NCBI GenBank assembly: GCA_030066475.1 | Contig: JASJBO010000017.1 | Coordinates: 1 to 25,784, forward strand | DNA: 25,784 bases | Source: Myxococcota bacterium | GTDB lineage: Bacteria > Myxococcota_A > UBA9160 > PR03 | Direction: 5' to 3' | Part shown: positions 1 to 10,681 of the stretch, piece after piece | Layout of the letters: each line of letters starts with the position of its first letter | How positions within the stretch are numbered: the stretch's first letter is position 1 | Notes under the pieces: generated by a model | What the model was told of the DNA's origin: nothing | The model's database searches: none | What the model saw: only the letters and a program-made list of their open reading frames with translations | Made by a program: the position numbers and the translations under genes

Positions 1-212
1 CTCTTTGCTGGGCGTTGGCGGCCTTATTGACTTCGCTCGCCTTCGGCTCGCTGCGCGCGCCGCGTGGGGCAGGGGCGCGCTGCTCGGGCTTCGGTGGGCG
101 GCGCTTGCGCGGGCAGCCGTCGCGGCTTCGCTCGGGGCGGGCAGGCCGGCGGGACGGCCTCACGAGCGGAGCTCCCGTCGCCATCTCCGCCAAGATCGCA
201 GGGGGAAGCCGC
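1..212. other. Non-coding left flank of the repeat array
   Basis: I see no credible gene here. Open frames run through in several phases, but they consist of Arg/Ala/Pro/Gly-rich translations with no recognisable domain, as expected from GC-rich non-coding DNA. The only structure is a degenerate inverted copy of the array unit at 22-58, listed separately. The left edge may cut a gene that lies outside the window. Confidence 0.6.
22..58 (-). repeat. Degenerate inverted copy of the 56-bp array unit
   Basis: Read on the minus strand, this stretch begins GCGCGCAGCGAGCC and continues through AGGCGAGCG. Its first 30 bases match the second half of array copies 2 and 3 at 28 positions, and similarity is lost after the AGTC. 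It lies in the opposite orientation to the array at 213-698, about 155 bp away. It keeps the GCC...GGC stem form found in copies 2 and 3. It shows that the unit is a dispersed element and not only a local tandem duplication. Confidence 0.6.
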
Positions 213-698
213 AAGCGGAGGCGAAGCCGAAGCGCGCAGCGAGGCAAAGCCGAGCGGAGTCCACCAAGACCGGCCGCAAGCGAAGGCGAAGCCGAAGCGC
301 GCAGCGAGCCGCAGGCGAGCGGAGTCCACCAAGACGCCTCCGCGCCGGCATCGAGCCGGCCCGCAGGGGGAAACCGCAAGCGGAGGCGAAGCCGAAGCGC
401 GCAGCGAGCCGCAGGCGAGCGGAGTCCACCAAGACGCCTCCGCGCCAGCATCGAGCCGGCCCGCAGGAGGAAGCCGCAAGCGCAGGCGAAGCCGAAGCGC
501 GCAGCGAGGCGAAGCCGAGCGGAGTCCACCAAGACGCCTCCGCGCCAGCATCGAGCCGGCCCGCAGGGGGAAACCGCAAGCGGAGGCGAAGCCGAAGCGC
601 GCAGCGAGGCGAAGCCGAGCGGAGTCCACCAAGACCGGCCGCAAGCGAAGGCGAAGCCGGAGCGCGCAGCGAGGCGAAGCCGAGCGGAGTCCACCAAG
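213..698. repeat. Array of six 56-bp units with two conserved spacer types
   Basis: Six units of exactly 56 bp lie at 213-268, 278-333, 378-433, 478-533, 578-633 and 643-698. Each starts AAGCG and ends GGAGTCCACCAAG. The gaps are 9, 44, 44, 44 and 9 bp. The 9-bp spacer is ACCGGCCGC both times. The three 44-bp spacers are near-identical, starting ACGCCTCCGCGCC and ending at the AAGCCGC or AAACCGC before the next unit. The pitch is therefore 65, 100, 100, 100 and 65 bp; none is a multiple of three, so no frame reads the array as a protein repeat. Each unit carries a GGC-GAA-GCC hairpin; copies 2 and 3 read GCC-GCA-GGC, and copy 1 has an AAA loop. On the minus strand the unit contains GCTTCGGC, a potential cUUCGg tetraloop. 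The array begins five bases beyond the glycosyltransferase stop codon, so minus-strand transcripts would run into it. Conserved spacers rule out a CRISPR. Function unknown. Confidence 0.9.
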
Positions 699-703
699 CC
701 GGC

Positions 704-1402
704 CTAGCGGCGGCGGGAGGTCGCGGCCCAGACCGAGAGGAGCATCTTGTAGGCGTAGTAGATCGGCTTCCAGCCCGAGTGGAGCGTCGATTCGCGGGGG
801 GCCTCGAGCATGCGGACCGGGCGCTCGGCGATGCGCAGGCCGGCGCGTCGGGCATACAGCAGGACGTCGATGTCCGGGTAGTCGCTGGGGAACCAGTCCT
901 CGGCGAACAGCGCCAGCGCGCGCGGGCCGAGGGCCTGGAAGCCCGAGGTGGGATCGCTCACCTCGAGCCCGTACCAGCGCGCCAGGGCGCGCAGCATGCG
1001 ACTCCCGAACGCGCGCACGGTCCCCATGCGGTAGCTCCCGGGCTCGAGGAAGCGCGATCCCAGCGCCAGGTCGCAGTCCCCGCGCAGGACCGGCTCGAGC
1101 AGGGCCGGGATCTCCTCGGGCCGGTGCTGGCCATCCGCGTCCAGCTGGGCCGCCGCCGGGGCGCCGCGGCGCAACGCCCACTTGTAGCCGGTCTGCACCG
1201 CGGCGCCGTAGCCGAGGTTCTGCGGGTGCCGGACGACGTGCGCTCCACCACGGGCGGCGAGAGCGGCCGTGCCGTCGCTCGAGCCGTCGTCGATCACCAC
1301 CACGGGCAGCTCGGGCAGGTGCCGCGCGAGCTCGTCGAGCAGGCCCGGCAGCGTGTCCGCCTCGTTGTAGGCGGGAACGATCAGGACGGGCGTGTCCGCC
1401 AC
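704..1402 (-). CDS. Family 2 glycosyltransferase (DPM1/polyprenyl-phosphate sugar transferase-like)
   Basis: A 232-aa cytoplasmic GT-A fold glycosyltransferase that probably moves a sugar from a nucleotide donor to a lipid or glycan acceptor. Visible motifs in order: PAYNE near residue 10, VIDDGSSDGT near 36, the metal-binding LDADGQH near 93, LGSRF, and DPTSGFQALG. This is the pattern of dolichyl/undecaprenyl-phosphate mannosyltransferase-like GT2 enzymes. No C-terminal membrane helices are present, so it resembles soluble DPM1 more than GtrB/ArnC. The start is GTG at 1402, three bases after the TGA of the upstream methyltransferase, indicating an operon. The stop lies directly against the repeat array. 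The acceptor and sugar cannot be told from the sequence. Confidence 0.88.
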   Translation of the reverse strand: MADTPVLIVPAYNEADTLPGLLDELARHLPELPVVVIDDGSSDGTAALAARGGAHVVRHPQNLGYGAAVQTGYKWALRRGAPAAAQLDADGQHRPEEIPALLEPVLRGDCDLALGSRFLEPGSYRMGTVRAFGSRMLRALARWYGLEVSDPTSGFQALGPRALALFAEDWFPSDYPDIDVLLYARRAGLRIAERPVRMLEAPRESTLHSGWKPIYYAYKMLLSVWAATSRRR

Positions 1403-1405
1403 GGC

Positions 1406-2134
1406 TCAGGTCCCGCGGCGCCAGGCGAGGGTGAGGTAGTGGTTGGCGAGGCCGTGTCGCAGCGTCGCGCCCAGGCGGCGCGCCAGCGCCGCGGGATGCG
1501 CGAGGTAGTAGCCGGCCAGATTCGGACGCAGCTGCTCGCGCCGGAAGCGCCGCCCGCGCCAGGCGCTCGACAGCTCGATCCGCTGCACCTGTGCCAGCCG
1601 GTCGAGCTCGTCCAGTCCCTGCGCGGCGCCCAGCGCCTCGAACGAGCGTTCCGTCCAGTCGCTCCGGTGGTGCGGGTTCAGGTCGACCGAGGGCGTCGTC
1701 GGCACCGAGCCCACCAGCACGCCGCCCGGCCGCAGCAGTCCCACGAGATGCCGGATCAGGGCGACGGGATCCTCGACGTGCTCGATCGTCTCGAGACTCA
1801 CGATGGTGTCGAAGCCGCGCTCGTCCTGGAACCGCAGCGCGTCGCTGCACGCGAAGCGGGTGCGCGGGCAGGCGTAGTGCGAGCGGGCGTAGGCGATGGC
1901 CTCTTCCGCGACGTCGATGCCCACCGCCTCCTCGAGTCCCGGGGCCGCGTCCAGCAGCAGGCGCGTGCCGTAGCCGACGCCGCAGGCCAGGTCGAGCAGG
2001 CGCCCGCGCTGTGCGAAGCGGGCGGCAAATCGGTAGCGAGCGAGGTGTAGCTCGAGGGTCTCGCGGGCCGCCGCGTCGGCGTCGTCGAGCGCCGGCGGAA
2101 CCAGGCGCTCGAGGCTGTCGGGGTCGACCTGCAT
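1406..2134 (-). CDS. SAM-dependent class I methyltransferase
   Basis: A 242-aa Rossmann-fold methyltransferase of the UbiG/Methyltransf_11/23 type. The SAM-binding motif I reads LLDLACGVGYGTRLLL near residue 42, followed by an acidic motif (VGIDVAEEAIAYAR), a DALRF segment, and the SLETIEHVEDP and LLRPGGVLVGSVPT blocks. Substrate unknown; being transcribed with a glycosyltransferase suggests a glycan or lipid-linked sugar. I chose the ATG at 2134 (MQVDPDSLERL). An in-frame ATG at 2185 would add 17 residues but has no purine-rich ribosome binding site. The reading frame stays open much further upstream, but that part is antisense to the FG-GAP gene and is not coding. Confidence 0.87.
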   Translation of the reverse strand: MQVDPDSLERLVPPALDDADAAARETLELHLARYRFAARFAQRGRLLDLACGVGYGTRLLLDAAPGLEEAVGIDVAEEAIAYARSHYACPRTRFACSDALRFQDERGFDTIVSLETIEHVEDPVALIRHLVGLLRPGGVLVGSVPTTPSVDLNPHHRSDWTERSFEALGAAQGLDELDRLAQVQRIELSSAWRGRRFRREQLRPNLAGYYLAHPAALARRLGATLRHGLANHYLTLAWRRGT

Positions 2135-2209
2135 CGCGCGGAGCCTATCGGCATGCCCCGCGCACTGCCATGAGCGGCGTGGCATGATCAGGGTCCGCCG
2201 GAGCGGAGG

Positions 2210-3970
2210 ATGGAGCAGCGGATGCAACGCGAGGGACGTCTGGGGTGGGGGCTGGTGCTCGCGCTCGCCGCGAGCGTTGCGGCGGGCGAGGCGCGCGCGG
2301 CGTTCCAGGACGTGACCCTCGCGCGCGGTCTCGCCTACACGCAGCACACGCCGAACGAGTCGCCCGGCTGCCTGCTCTTCGACGGCCAGTTCTGTGAGCC
2401 GGAGCGCATGACCGGTGGCGCCGCGGTGGGCGACGTCGACGGCGACGGCGACCTCGACCTGTTCGCCACCCGGCTCGAGCAGCCCGACCTGCTGTTCTGC
2501 AACCGGCTGGCGGAGTCGGGCGCGGCGACCTTCGAGGACTGCACCGAGGAGGCCGGCCTCGCCGGCTTCGACCTCGCCTCCAACGGGGCCGCCTTCGGCG
2601 ACATCGACCGCGACGGCGATCTCGACCTGTACGTCACCACGGTCGGCGACACCCGCTTCTACCTGTTCGTGAACGATGGAGACGGCCGCTTCACCGAGGA
2701 GGCGCTCGCGCGCGGCGACGCCGCCCTCCAGGACCCGTCGCCGCACGTCGGCTACAGCGTGACCTTTGGCGACTACGACCGGGACGGCTGGCTCGACATC
2801 CACGTCACCGAGTGGCGCCCGCTGTTCATCGGGGGCGCTTCGGCGCGCACGCACACGCGCCTGCTGCGCAACCGCGGCGGGCTCGAGGGCGGCTGCTTCG
2901 ACGACGTCACCGACACCGCGCAGGTGGCGATCCCCAACGACGACCAGTACGCGTTCGCCTCGACCTTCACCGATCTCGACGGGGACGGCTGGCCCGACCT
3001 GGCGCTGGCGGCGGACTTCGGCACCACCCGCCTGTTCTGGAACGACGGCGACGGCACCTTCACCGACGGCACCGCGGCGGCCCGGGTCGGCACCGACGAG
3101 AACGGCATGGGCTCGACCTTCGGCGACTACGACGGCGACGGCGACCTGGACTGGTTCGTGACGTCGATCTTCGACCCCGACGACACCTGCGAGACGGCGG
3201 GCTGCAACTGGGGCATCACCGGCAACCGGCTCTACCGCAACGAGGGCGGTCGCTCCTTCCTCGACCGCACCGGGGACGAGGTCGCGGGGGTCCGGGACGG
3301 GCGCTGGGGCTGGGGCGCCGCGTTCTTCGACTACGACAACGACGGCGATCTCGACCTGGTCATGACCAACGGTGTGGACTTCCCCGGCGTCGACTTCGAC
3401 GCGCCCTTCGTCGCCGACCCGATCCGGCTGTGGCGCAACGACGGGCCCGATCGGTGGACCGAGGTGGCGGCGCTCGAGGGCGTGGCGGACACCGGCTCCG
3501 GCAAGGGCCTGCTGGTGTTCGACTACGACGCCGACGGCGACCTCGACCTGTTCGTGGTCGACAACGGCGGCGCGGGGCGGCTCTACGAGAACCTCGACGG
3601 CAACGCGAACCATCACCTGCGGGTCCAGCTGCAGGGCCTCGAGTCGAACGCCCACGGGCTCGGCGCCCGGGTCTCGCTGCAGCGCTTCGTCGGCGGCACC
3701 GTGCAGGTGCGCGAGGTGGGCACCTCGACCCACTTCCTGGGCTGGAGCGAGACGGTCGCGCACTTCGGGCTGGGATCCGAGCCGGGCGTGTACCGGGTGG
3801 CGGTGCGCTGGCCGTCCGGTCGACTTCAGCAGCGGGTGGTGGCCGGCGCCGATCGCACGCTGGTCCTGAGCGAGCCGCTCCCGCCCCCCTGCGGCCTGCT
3901 CGGCATCGAGGCGCTGCTCGTCCTGGCGCCCTGGCTGTGGCGCCACCGCGGCAGCACCGTTCCGCGCTGA
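2210..3970 (+). CDS. Secreted FG-GAP/VCBS-repeat protein with ASPIC/UnbV domain and CTERM-like tail
   Basis: A 586-aa exported beta-propeller protein of the CRTAC1/UnbV type. A signal peptide (hydrophobic [16 protein letters not shown]) is followed by at least seven Ca-binding loops of the form D-x-D-x-[71 protein letters not shown] and [11 protein letters not shown]. An ASPIC/UnbV region (about residues 465-565) contains GLGARV and [11 protein letters not shown]. The C-terminus has a Cys-Gly, a hydrophobic stretch and a basic end ([20 protein letters not shown]), like MYXO-CTERM or related sorting signals. GGAG at 2212-2215 sits six bases before an ATG at 2222, so translation may start there instead of at 2210; only four residues differ. 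Family members are usually surface or extracellular; no substrate can be assigned. Confidence 0.87.
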   Translation: MEQRMQREGRLGWGLVLALAASVAAGEARAAFQDVTLARGLAYTQHTPNESPGCLLFDGQFCEPERMTGGAAVGDVDGDGDLDLFATRLEQPDLLFCNRLAESGAATFEDCTEEAGLAGFDLASNGAAFGDIDRDGDLDLYVTTVGDTRFYLFVNDGDGRFTEEALARGDAALQDPSPHVGYSVTFGDYDRDGWLDIHVTEWRPLFIGGASARTHTRLLRNRGGLEGGCFDDVTDTAQVAIPNDDQYAFASTFTDLDGDGWPDLALAADFGTTRLFWNDGDGTFTDGTAAARVGTDENGMGSTFGDYDGDGDLDWFVTSIFDPDDTCETAGCNWGITGNRLYRNEGGRSFLDRTGDEVAGVRDGRWGWGAAFFDYDNDGDLDLVMTNGVDFPGVDFDAPFVADPIRLWRNDGPDRWTEVAALEGVADTGSGKGLLVFDYDADGDLDLFVVDNGGAGRLYENLDGNANHHLRVQLQGLESNAHGLGARVSLQRFVGGTVQVREVGTSTHFLGWSETVAHFGLGSEPGVYRVAVRWPSGRLQQRVVAGADRTLVLSEPLPPPCGLLGIEALLVLAPWLWRHRGSTVPR

Positions 3971-3986
3971 GGGAAGAGCACTTCCC
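3971..3986 (+). terminator. Possible weak terminator hairpin after the FG-GAP gene
   Basis: GGGAAG (3971-3976) pairs with CTTCCC (3981-3986) across a four-base AGCA loop, immediately after the stop codon. No T-tract follows, so it is at best a weak intrinsic terminator or an mRNA-stabilising stem. Confidence 0.3.
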
Positions 3987-4307
3987 TGCCCGCGCACCGC
4001 CCGAAACCGACCCGCGTGCGCAACTCGCCGGAATCTCGTCTCTTTGGATCGCCTGGCGAGCGGTGGTTGGGTGGCTCGCAGCTTGCAACAGGTTCGAGTC
4101 GGTCGCGCCTCGTGCGGGGCCTCCTCAGGGGAAGGGGATCAGTGCTGTCAGGGCGCCTCGCGCGCCCGGACTCGGGGCCCACGGACCGACCGCCCGTGGG
4201 CCCCTCTTCCATGCGGCCTCGGCCGGGCCGGCGCCGCCCCTCCGTCGCGTCCCCGGATTGCTAGCTTCGGCTTCCGGCCCTCGCCCGGGGCCCAGTGGAG
4301 GGGTGGC
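3987..4307. other. Intergenic leader region of aconitase
   Basis: About 320 bp with no gene that I can support. It contains the strong inverted repeat at 4174-4204 and a good ribosome binding site, GGAGGGG, at 4297-4303. A GGTTCGAGTC stretch near 4090 resembles a tRNA T-loop, but its flanks do not pair. I cannot place -35/-10 boxes with confidence. Confidence 0.5.
4174..4204 (+). promoter_or_regulatory. 11-bp GC-rich hairpin in the aconitase leader
   Basis: GGGGCCCACGG (4174-4184) pairs perfectly with CCGTGGGCCCC (4194-4204) across a nine-base loop. The downstream sequence is CTCTTCC, a pyrimidine run with few Ts. It lies about 103 bases before the aconitase ATG. It may be a terminator for upstream readthrough or a leader structure affecting acnA expression. 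Only the inverted repeat is seen; the role is inference. Confidence 0.4.
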
Positions 4308-7022
<2,715 letters not shown>

Positions 7023-7040
7023 GCCGGCGCCTCGGCCGCG

Positions 7041-8963
7041 CTACTCGTCGAGGTAGCCGAGCGCACGGAGCGCGTCGCGATCGCGGGCGTCCAGCTCGGC
7101 GGCGGGCGGGCGCGGGTCGCGCCGGCCAAGCGGCGCGGGTCGCCGTAGGGCGCGCGCCGCCTCGACGGGCTCGCGCACGAGCCGGCGCCGCTCGCCGGGG
7201 TCGCGCTCCAGGTCGTACAGCGCGCGGTCTCCCCCGCGACCGACGAGCGCCTTCCAGCGCCCGGCCCGGATCGCGCGGCGCTCGGGATCCTCGCCGGGCC
7301 AGTAGAGATTGCGGCTGTGGTAGGGCCGGGCCTCCACGCTGCCCAGGAGGTCCTGGCCCGGAAGCGACGCGATGGGGAGGCCGCCGAGCTTGAGCAGGGT
7401 GGGCGCCACGTCGAGGTGACCGACGGGCGTCGTCACCTGGCGCGCCGGCCCGTCTGCGCCACCGAGGCGCGCCAGCGCCAGCGCCAGCCCCACGATCTCC
7501 TCGTGGAAGCTGTGCCCGTGACCCACGCTGCCGCGCTCGAACAGCTCCTCTCCGTGGTCGGAGAGCAGGAGCACGACGCGATCGCGCGGCCGGGTCTCGA
7601 GCTGCTCGAGCAGCCCGAGGATCGCGCGGTCGACGTGCTCGACCTCGTTCCGGTAGGCCCTGCGCAGCTGCTCGGTCCCGGCCGACGTGGCCCAGTGCGG
7701 GTCCCGGAGGATCTCCGCGCGCGCCGAGCGCTCGAGCGTGCGCATGCGCGCAGCGGGCAGGTCGGTCGCGTCGGCGTGGCGGTAGGGGAGGTGGCAGTCG
7801 AAGAAGTGGACCCACAGCAGCAGCGGGCGGTCGCGTCGGCGCGCCAGGATCGCTTCGGCGCGCGCGACGAGCTGATCGGCGCTGCCCACCGGGTGGAGCT
7901 GATCGATCCCTGCGGCGAACAGCAGCTGGAGCACCGTCGGCCGCGCCGACGTCGGATCCCAGCGACCGCGCGGCAGGGCGAACTCGCCCCAGGCCCGCGC
8001 GGAGTCGAAGACGGCGAAGCCCCGATCGAAGCCGAAGCGGGGGCCGACGAAGGGATTGGTGGGCACCACGGCCGCCGTGTCGTACCCGTGCTGGGCGAGT
8101 CGCTCGGCCACGGTGGCGCGATGGCGCGCGATCGGCACGAAGGCACCGGTCTCCGGAGCGCGCACGGCACCGTGGTCGAGGGGATCGAGTCCCGTGAAGA
8201 CCGTGGCCATCGCCGGCAGCGTCCAGGGGGACGCCGCGAGCATCGCGGGGAACTCGAGCCCTCGCGCCGCGAGCCAGCGGTGGCTCGCCATCTCGCGCGC
8301 CGCGTCCGCGCGGAGCGTGTCGACGCTGAGCACGATCAGGTCCGGGCCGGCGGGAGGCGTTCCGGCCGCGGCCCACTCCACCTCCGGCGGCGCCAGTGGC
8401 CAACGCGCGACCACCACGGCGGCGGCGGCGGCCAGCGGAAGCGCGCGCGGAACACTGCCGAGCAGCGCAATGCCGAGCCAGACCACCGCCAGCGTCGCGA
8501 GTCGGGGCGCGGGGGGGAGTCCGGCCGCCTGCAGGGCCCAGGCGCCCAACGCCGCGGCCGCAAGGCTCGCGGGAATCACGACCGGCCCGGGCAGCGTCGC
8601 GCCGCCGGCCGCGCCCCGCAGGCCCCCGGCGAGGCCACCCAGGACCAGGCCGGCCAGCACCCACGCGCTCGCCGAGACGGGCAGGGCGGGCAGGACGGGA
8701 AGCAGGATCACCAGGCAGACCCCGCCTAGCGGGGCGTGTCCGAGCGCGCCGACCGCCGCGTCCCGGAGGCGGCGCGGCAGCGGCAGTCGCGCCGCCAGGG
8801 GCGCCGCGACCGCACCGACGGCCAGCAGCCCGAGCGCCGACTTCACGACGTCCGGCCACGGGACCGGCATCGAGCTGATCCGCACCAGGGCCAGCTCGCA
8901 GGCCCAGAGCAGCACCGTTGCGCGCAGCGCCAGCGCGTCGACCCCGGGCCGAGGCCGCGTCAC
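7041..8963 (-). CDS. Membrane-anchored sulfatase-fold hydrolase/transferase
   Basis: A 640-aa protein of the alkaline phosphatase/sulfatase superfamily. Several hydrophobic helices occupy roughly residues 10-190; the catalytic domain follows and probably faces the periplasm. Metal-site motifs are clear: LSVDTLRAD (about 212-220), LLSDHGEELF (about 466-475) and GHGHSFHEE (about 481-489). At the nucleophile position the sequence is SPWTLPAMATVFTG, with Thr248 where formylglycine sulfatases have Cys or Ser in C/S-x-P-x-R. A Thr nucleophile is typical of phospho-transferases such as LtaS and EptA, so sulfatase activity is doubtful and a phosphoryl-group transferase or phosphodiesterase is as likely. 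The start is GTG at 8963, overlapping the upstream TGA as GTGA. It is the last gene of a four-gene envelope operon. Confidence 0.82.
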   Translation of the reverse strand: MTRPRPGVDALALRATVLLWACELALVRISSMPVPWPDVVKSALGLLAVGAVAAPLAARLPLPRRLRDAAVGALGHAPLGGVCLVILLPVLPALPVSASAWVLAGLVLGGLAGGLRGAAGGATLPGPVVIPASLAAAALGAWALQAAGLPPAPRLATLAVVWLGIALLGSVPRALPLAAAAAVVVARWPLAPPEVEWAAAGTPPAGPDLIVLSVDTLRADAAREMASHRWLAARGLEFPAMLAASPWTLPAMATVFTGLDPLDHGAVRAPETGAFVPIARHRATVAERLAQHGYDTAAVVPTNPFVGPRFGFDRGFAVFDSARAWGEFALPRGRWDPTSARPTVLQLLFAAGIDQLHPVGSADQLVARAEAILARRRDRPLLLWVHFFDCHLPYRHADATDLPAARMRTLERSARAEILRDPHWATSAGTEQLRRAYRNEVEHVDRAILGLLEQLETRPRDRVVLLLSDHGEELFERGSVGHGHSFHEEIVGLALALARLGGADGPARQVTTPVGHLDVAPTLLKLGGLPIASLPGQDLLGSVEARPYHSRNLYWPGEDPERRAIRAGRWKALVGRGGDRALYDLERDPGERRRLVREPVEAARALRRPAPLGRRDPRPPAAELDARDRDALRALGYLDE

Positions 8964-10681
8964 GGCTGGCCCCGGACGCCGGCCAGGCGGCAATGCTGGA
9001 CGTCGAGATCGAGATAGTGCACACGGGCTCCGCGCTGTGCGATCACGCGCTCGCAGCGCGCGCCCGGAACGCGCAATCCCGCACCAGCGCCGGGCGGCAC
9101 GACCAGGGCGAACTCGACGGCTCCGGCGCTGCGCAGGCGCGGCGGCATCGCTGCGAGCGCCCCGGCGTCACTCGCCAGCAGCGTCGGCACGCGGTGCCAG
9201 AGCCCGGCGAGCTGCTGGGCGAGCAGCGGATGGGTGGTGACGAGCACGGGCGGAGCGAGCTCGAGCAGGGCCTGCTGGAGCCGGAGGCCTTCGCGCTTCT
9301 GCGCGTCGAGCAGCGTCACCGCCCAGGCGTTGCCCGCGAGACCGGCGGCGGCCACCAGCCCGAGCGCCAGCGTCCCCGCCCGCCCGGCCTCGTGACACGC
9401 AATCCAGGCCAGGGCGACCAGCGCGGGGACCGCGGGCAGCAGCGTGCGCGGCCCCCAGTGCACTCCGTACGAGTACGGCACGGTCGCGCCGAGCGCGAGC
9501 GCGAGCGCCAGGAACACGCCGCTCGCGAGCAGGCCCGTGCGCATGGTCTCCCAGCGCGGCTCGTCGAGCACCCGGCGCAGCCCCACGCCCGCGAGGGCTG
9601 CGAGCGGCAGATGCACGAACAGGCCGTTGTGGCGGGGCAGCAGCGAGAGCGGCGCCTCGGCGCGTCCGAGGCGCCAGGCCGCCAGCGCCCAGGCGCAGAG
9701 CCCGACGGCCGCCAGGACCGCTGCCAGGGGGCGCCGGGTCGAGGCGCGCCCGCCCAGCCAGAGGCCGAGCCCGAGCGACACCGACAGGGCGGCGCTCAGG
9801 AGCAGTGCCTCGCCGCGGCCGCCCGCGAGCGCGCCCAGGTGGCCGGCGAGTCCGCGCAGCCATTCGATCGGCCCGGCGACCGTGCCCCCGTCCGGACCGG
9901 TCCCCGGCTCCGTGCCCCACACGCCCGCGACGTGGGGCCCGAGCAGCGCGCCGTAGACGCTCGCGTTGAACGCCAGCCAGGCGATCACCGCGGGCGCCGC
10001 CCCCGCGGCCAGCGCGAGCACGGCGCCCGGGCTGCGAGTCCGCCACGCCACGGCCACGGCGAGCCCGGCACCCAGCAAAGCGAGGTCCTCGCGAAAGCAG
10101 AAGGCCACGCCGATGCAGAGCCCGGCAGCTGCCAGGCGCACACGGCTGGCGCCCGATGCCGCCAGCAGGCCGCCGAGCCCAAGGGCGACCGTGACTGCGT
10201 GCTCCCATACCGTCACCCCGTAGAACAGGAGCGGCGTGGCGACCGCCAGCATCAGCCCGGCGGCGAACGCGCGGCGCGTCCCCAGCACCGGCAGCAGCCA
10301 CGCAGTCAGCAATGCCGCGCAGGCCGCCACCGCCAGCGCCGCCGGCACGCGCAGGCCGCGCGGGCCGAACGCCGCGAGGAACGGCGCCGCCAGCGCCGCG
10401 TAGCTCGGCGGCCAGACCGAGACGCGGCTTCCGTCCGCACGCGTCACGGCGTACGGCGGCGGAATCGGGAAGTGCGCCCCCTCCGGATCGAACGCCGCGG
10501 CGGGCGCGTCGAAGTCGAGGCGCGCGAAGCCGGATTCGAGCAGCCGCCCGGCCTGGAGCGCCTTGTTGCCGCAGTCGGCGATCCAGTAGGTCTCGCCCGG
10601 TGTCGCGACCACCACGGCCAGGCAGACCGCGAGCGTCGCGAGCCCGGCGCCTGCGGTGGCGCACACGCGCGAGTCGGTCAC
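8960..10681 (-). CDS. Polytopic membrane protein, GT-C glycosyltransferase-like
   Basis: A 573-aa integral membrane protein with about ten hydrophobic segments. The N-terminal part has a first helix followed by a loop (YWIADCGNKALQAGRLLESG) containing an acidic residue, then VWPPSYAALAAPFLAAFGPRG, and later a FYGVTVWEHAVTVAL helix. This layout is common in GT-C fold, polyprenyl-phosphate-dependent glycosyltransferases (GT39/GT83/ArnT-like), but no single motif proves it. The C-terminal 150 residues are mostly soluble. The start is GTG at 10681, overlapping the upstream stop as GTGA; the stop overlaps the next start the same way. Translational coupling with an acyltransferase and a sulfatase-fold protein suggests a role in building or decorating an envelope glycan. 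Confidence 0.72.
   Translation of the reverse strand: MTDSRVCATAGAGLATLAVCLAVVVATPGETYWIADCGNKALQAGRLLESGFARLDFDAPAAAFDPEGAHFPIPPPYAVTRADGSRVSVWPPSYAALAAPFLAAFGPRGLRVPAALAVAACAALLTAWLLPVLGTRRAFAAGLMLAVATPLLFYGVTVWEHAVTVALGLGGLLAASGASRVRLAAAGLCIGVAFCFREDLALLGAGLAVAVAWRTRSPGAVLALAAGAAPAVIAWLAFNASVYGALLGPHVAGVWGTEPGTGPDGGTVAGPIEWLRGLAGHLGALAGGRGEALLLSAALSVSLGLGLWLGGRASTRRPLAAVLAAVGLCAWALAAWRLGRAEAPLSLLPRHNGLFVHLPLAALAGVGLRRVLDEPRWETMRTGLLASGVFLALALALGATVPYSYGVHWGPRTLLPAVPALVALAWIACHEAGRAGTLALGLVAAAGLAGNAWAVTLLDAQKREGLRLQQALLELAPPVLVTTHPLLAQQLAGLWHRVPTLLASDAGALAAMPPRLRSAGAVEFALVVPPGAGAGLRVPGARCERVIAQRGARVHYLDLDVQHCRLAGVRGQP

Noticed and set aside
213..698. The array as a CRISPR
   Set aside because: Spacers fall into two near-identical classes of 9 and 44 bp and are not unique sequences; the 56-bp unit is longer than usual repeats; no cas genes are present.
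5..2050. A 681-codon plus-strand frame through the array and across the glycosyltransferase and methyltransferase genes
   Set aside because: It is antisense to two well-supported genes and reads the array in shifting phases, giving Arg/Lys/Ser-rich nonsense with no conserved motif.
2135..3997. Long upstream extension of the minus-strand methyltransferase frame
   Set aside because: It is antisense to the FG-GAP/UnbV gene. Its repetitive Val/Glu/Ala translation mirrors the repeated DGDGDLD codons on the other strand.
4040..4115. tRNA-like GGTTCGAGTC near 4090
   Set aside because: The five bases on each side of the putative T-loop do not pair, and no acceptor stem or anticodon arm can be drawn.
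7023..7040. Bidirectional terminator between acnA and the sulfatase-like gene
   Set aside because: Only 18 bases are available, and I find no stem of useful length in them.
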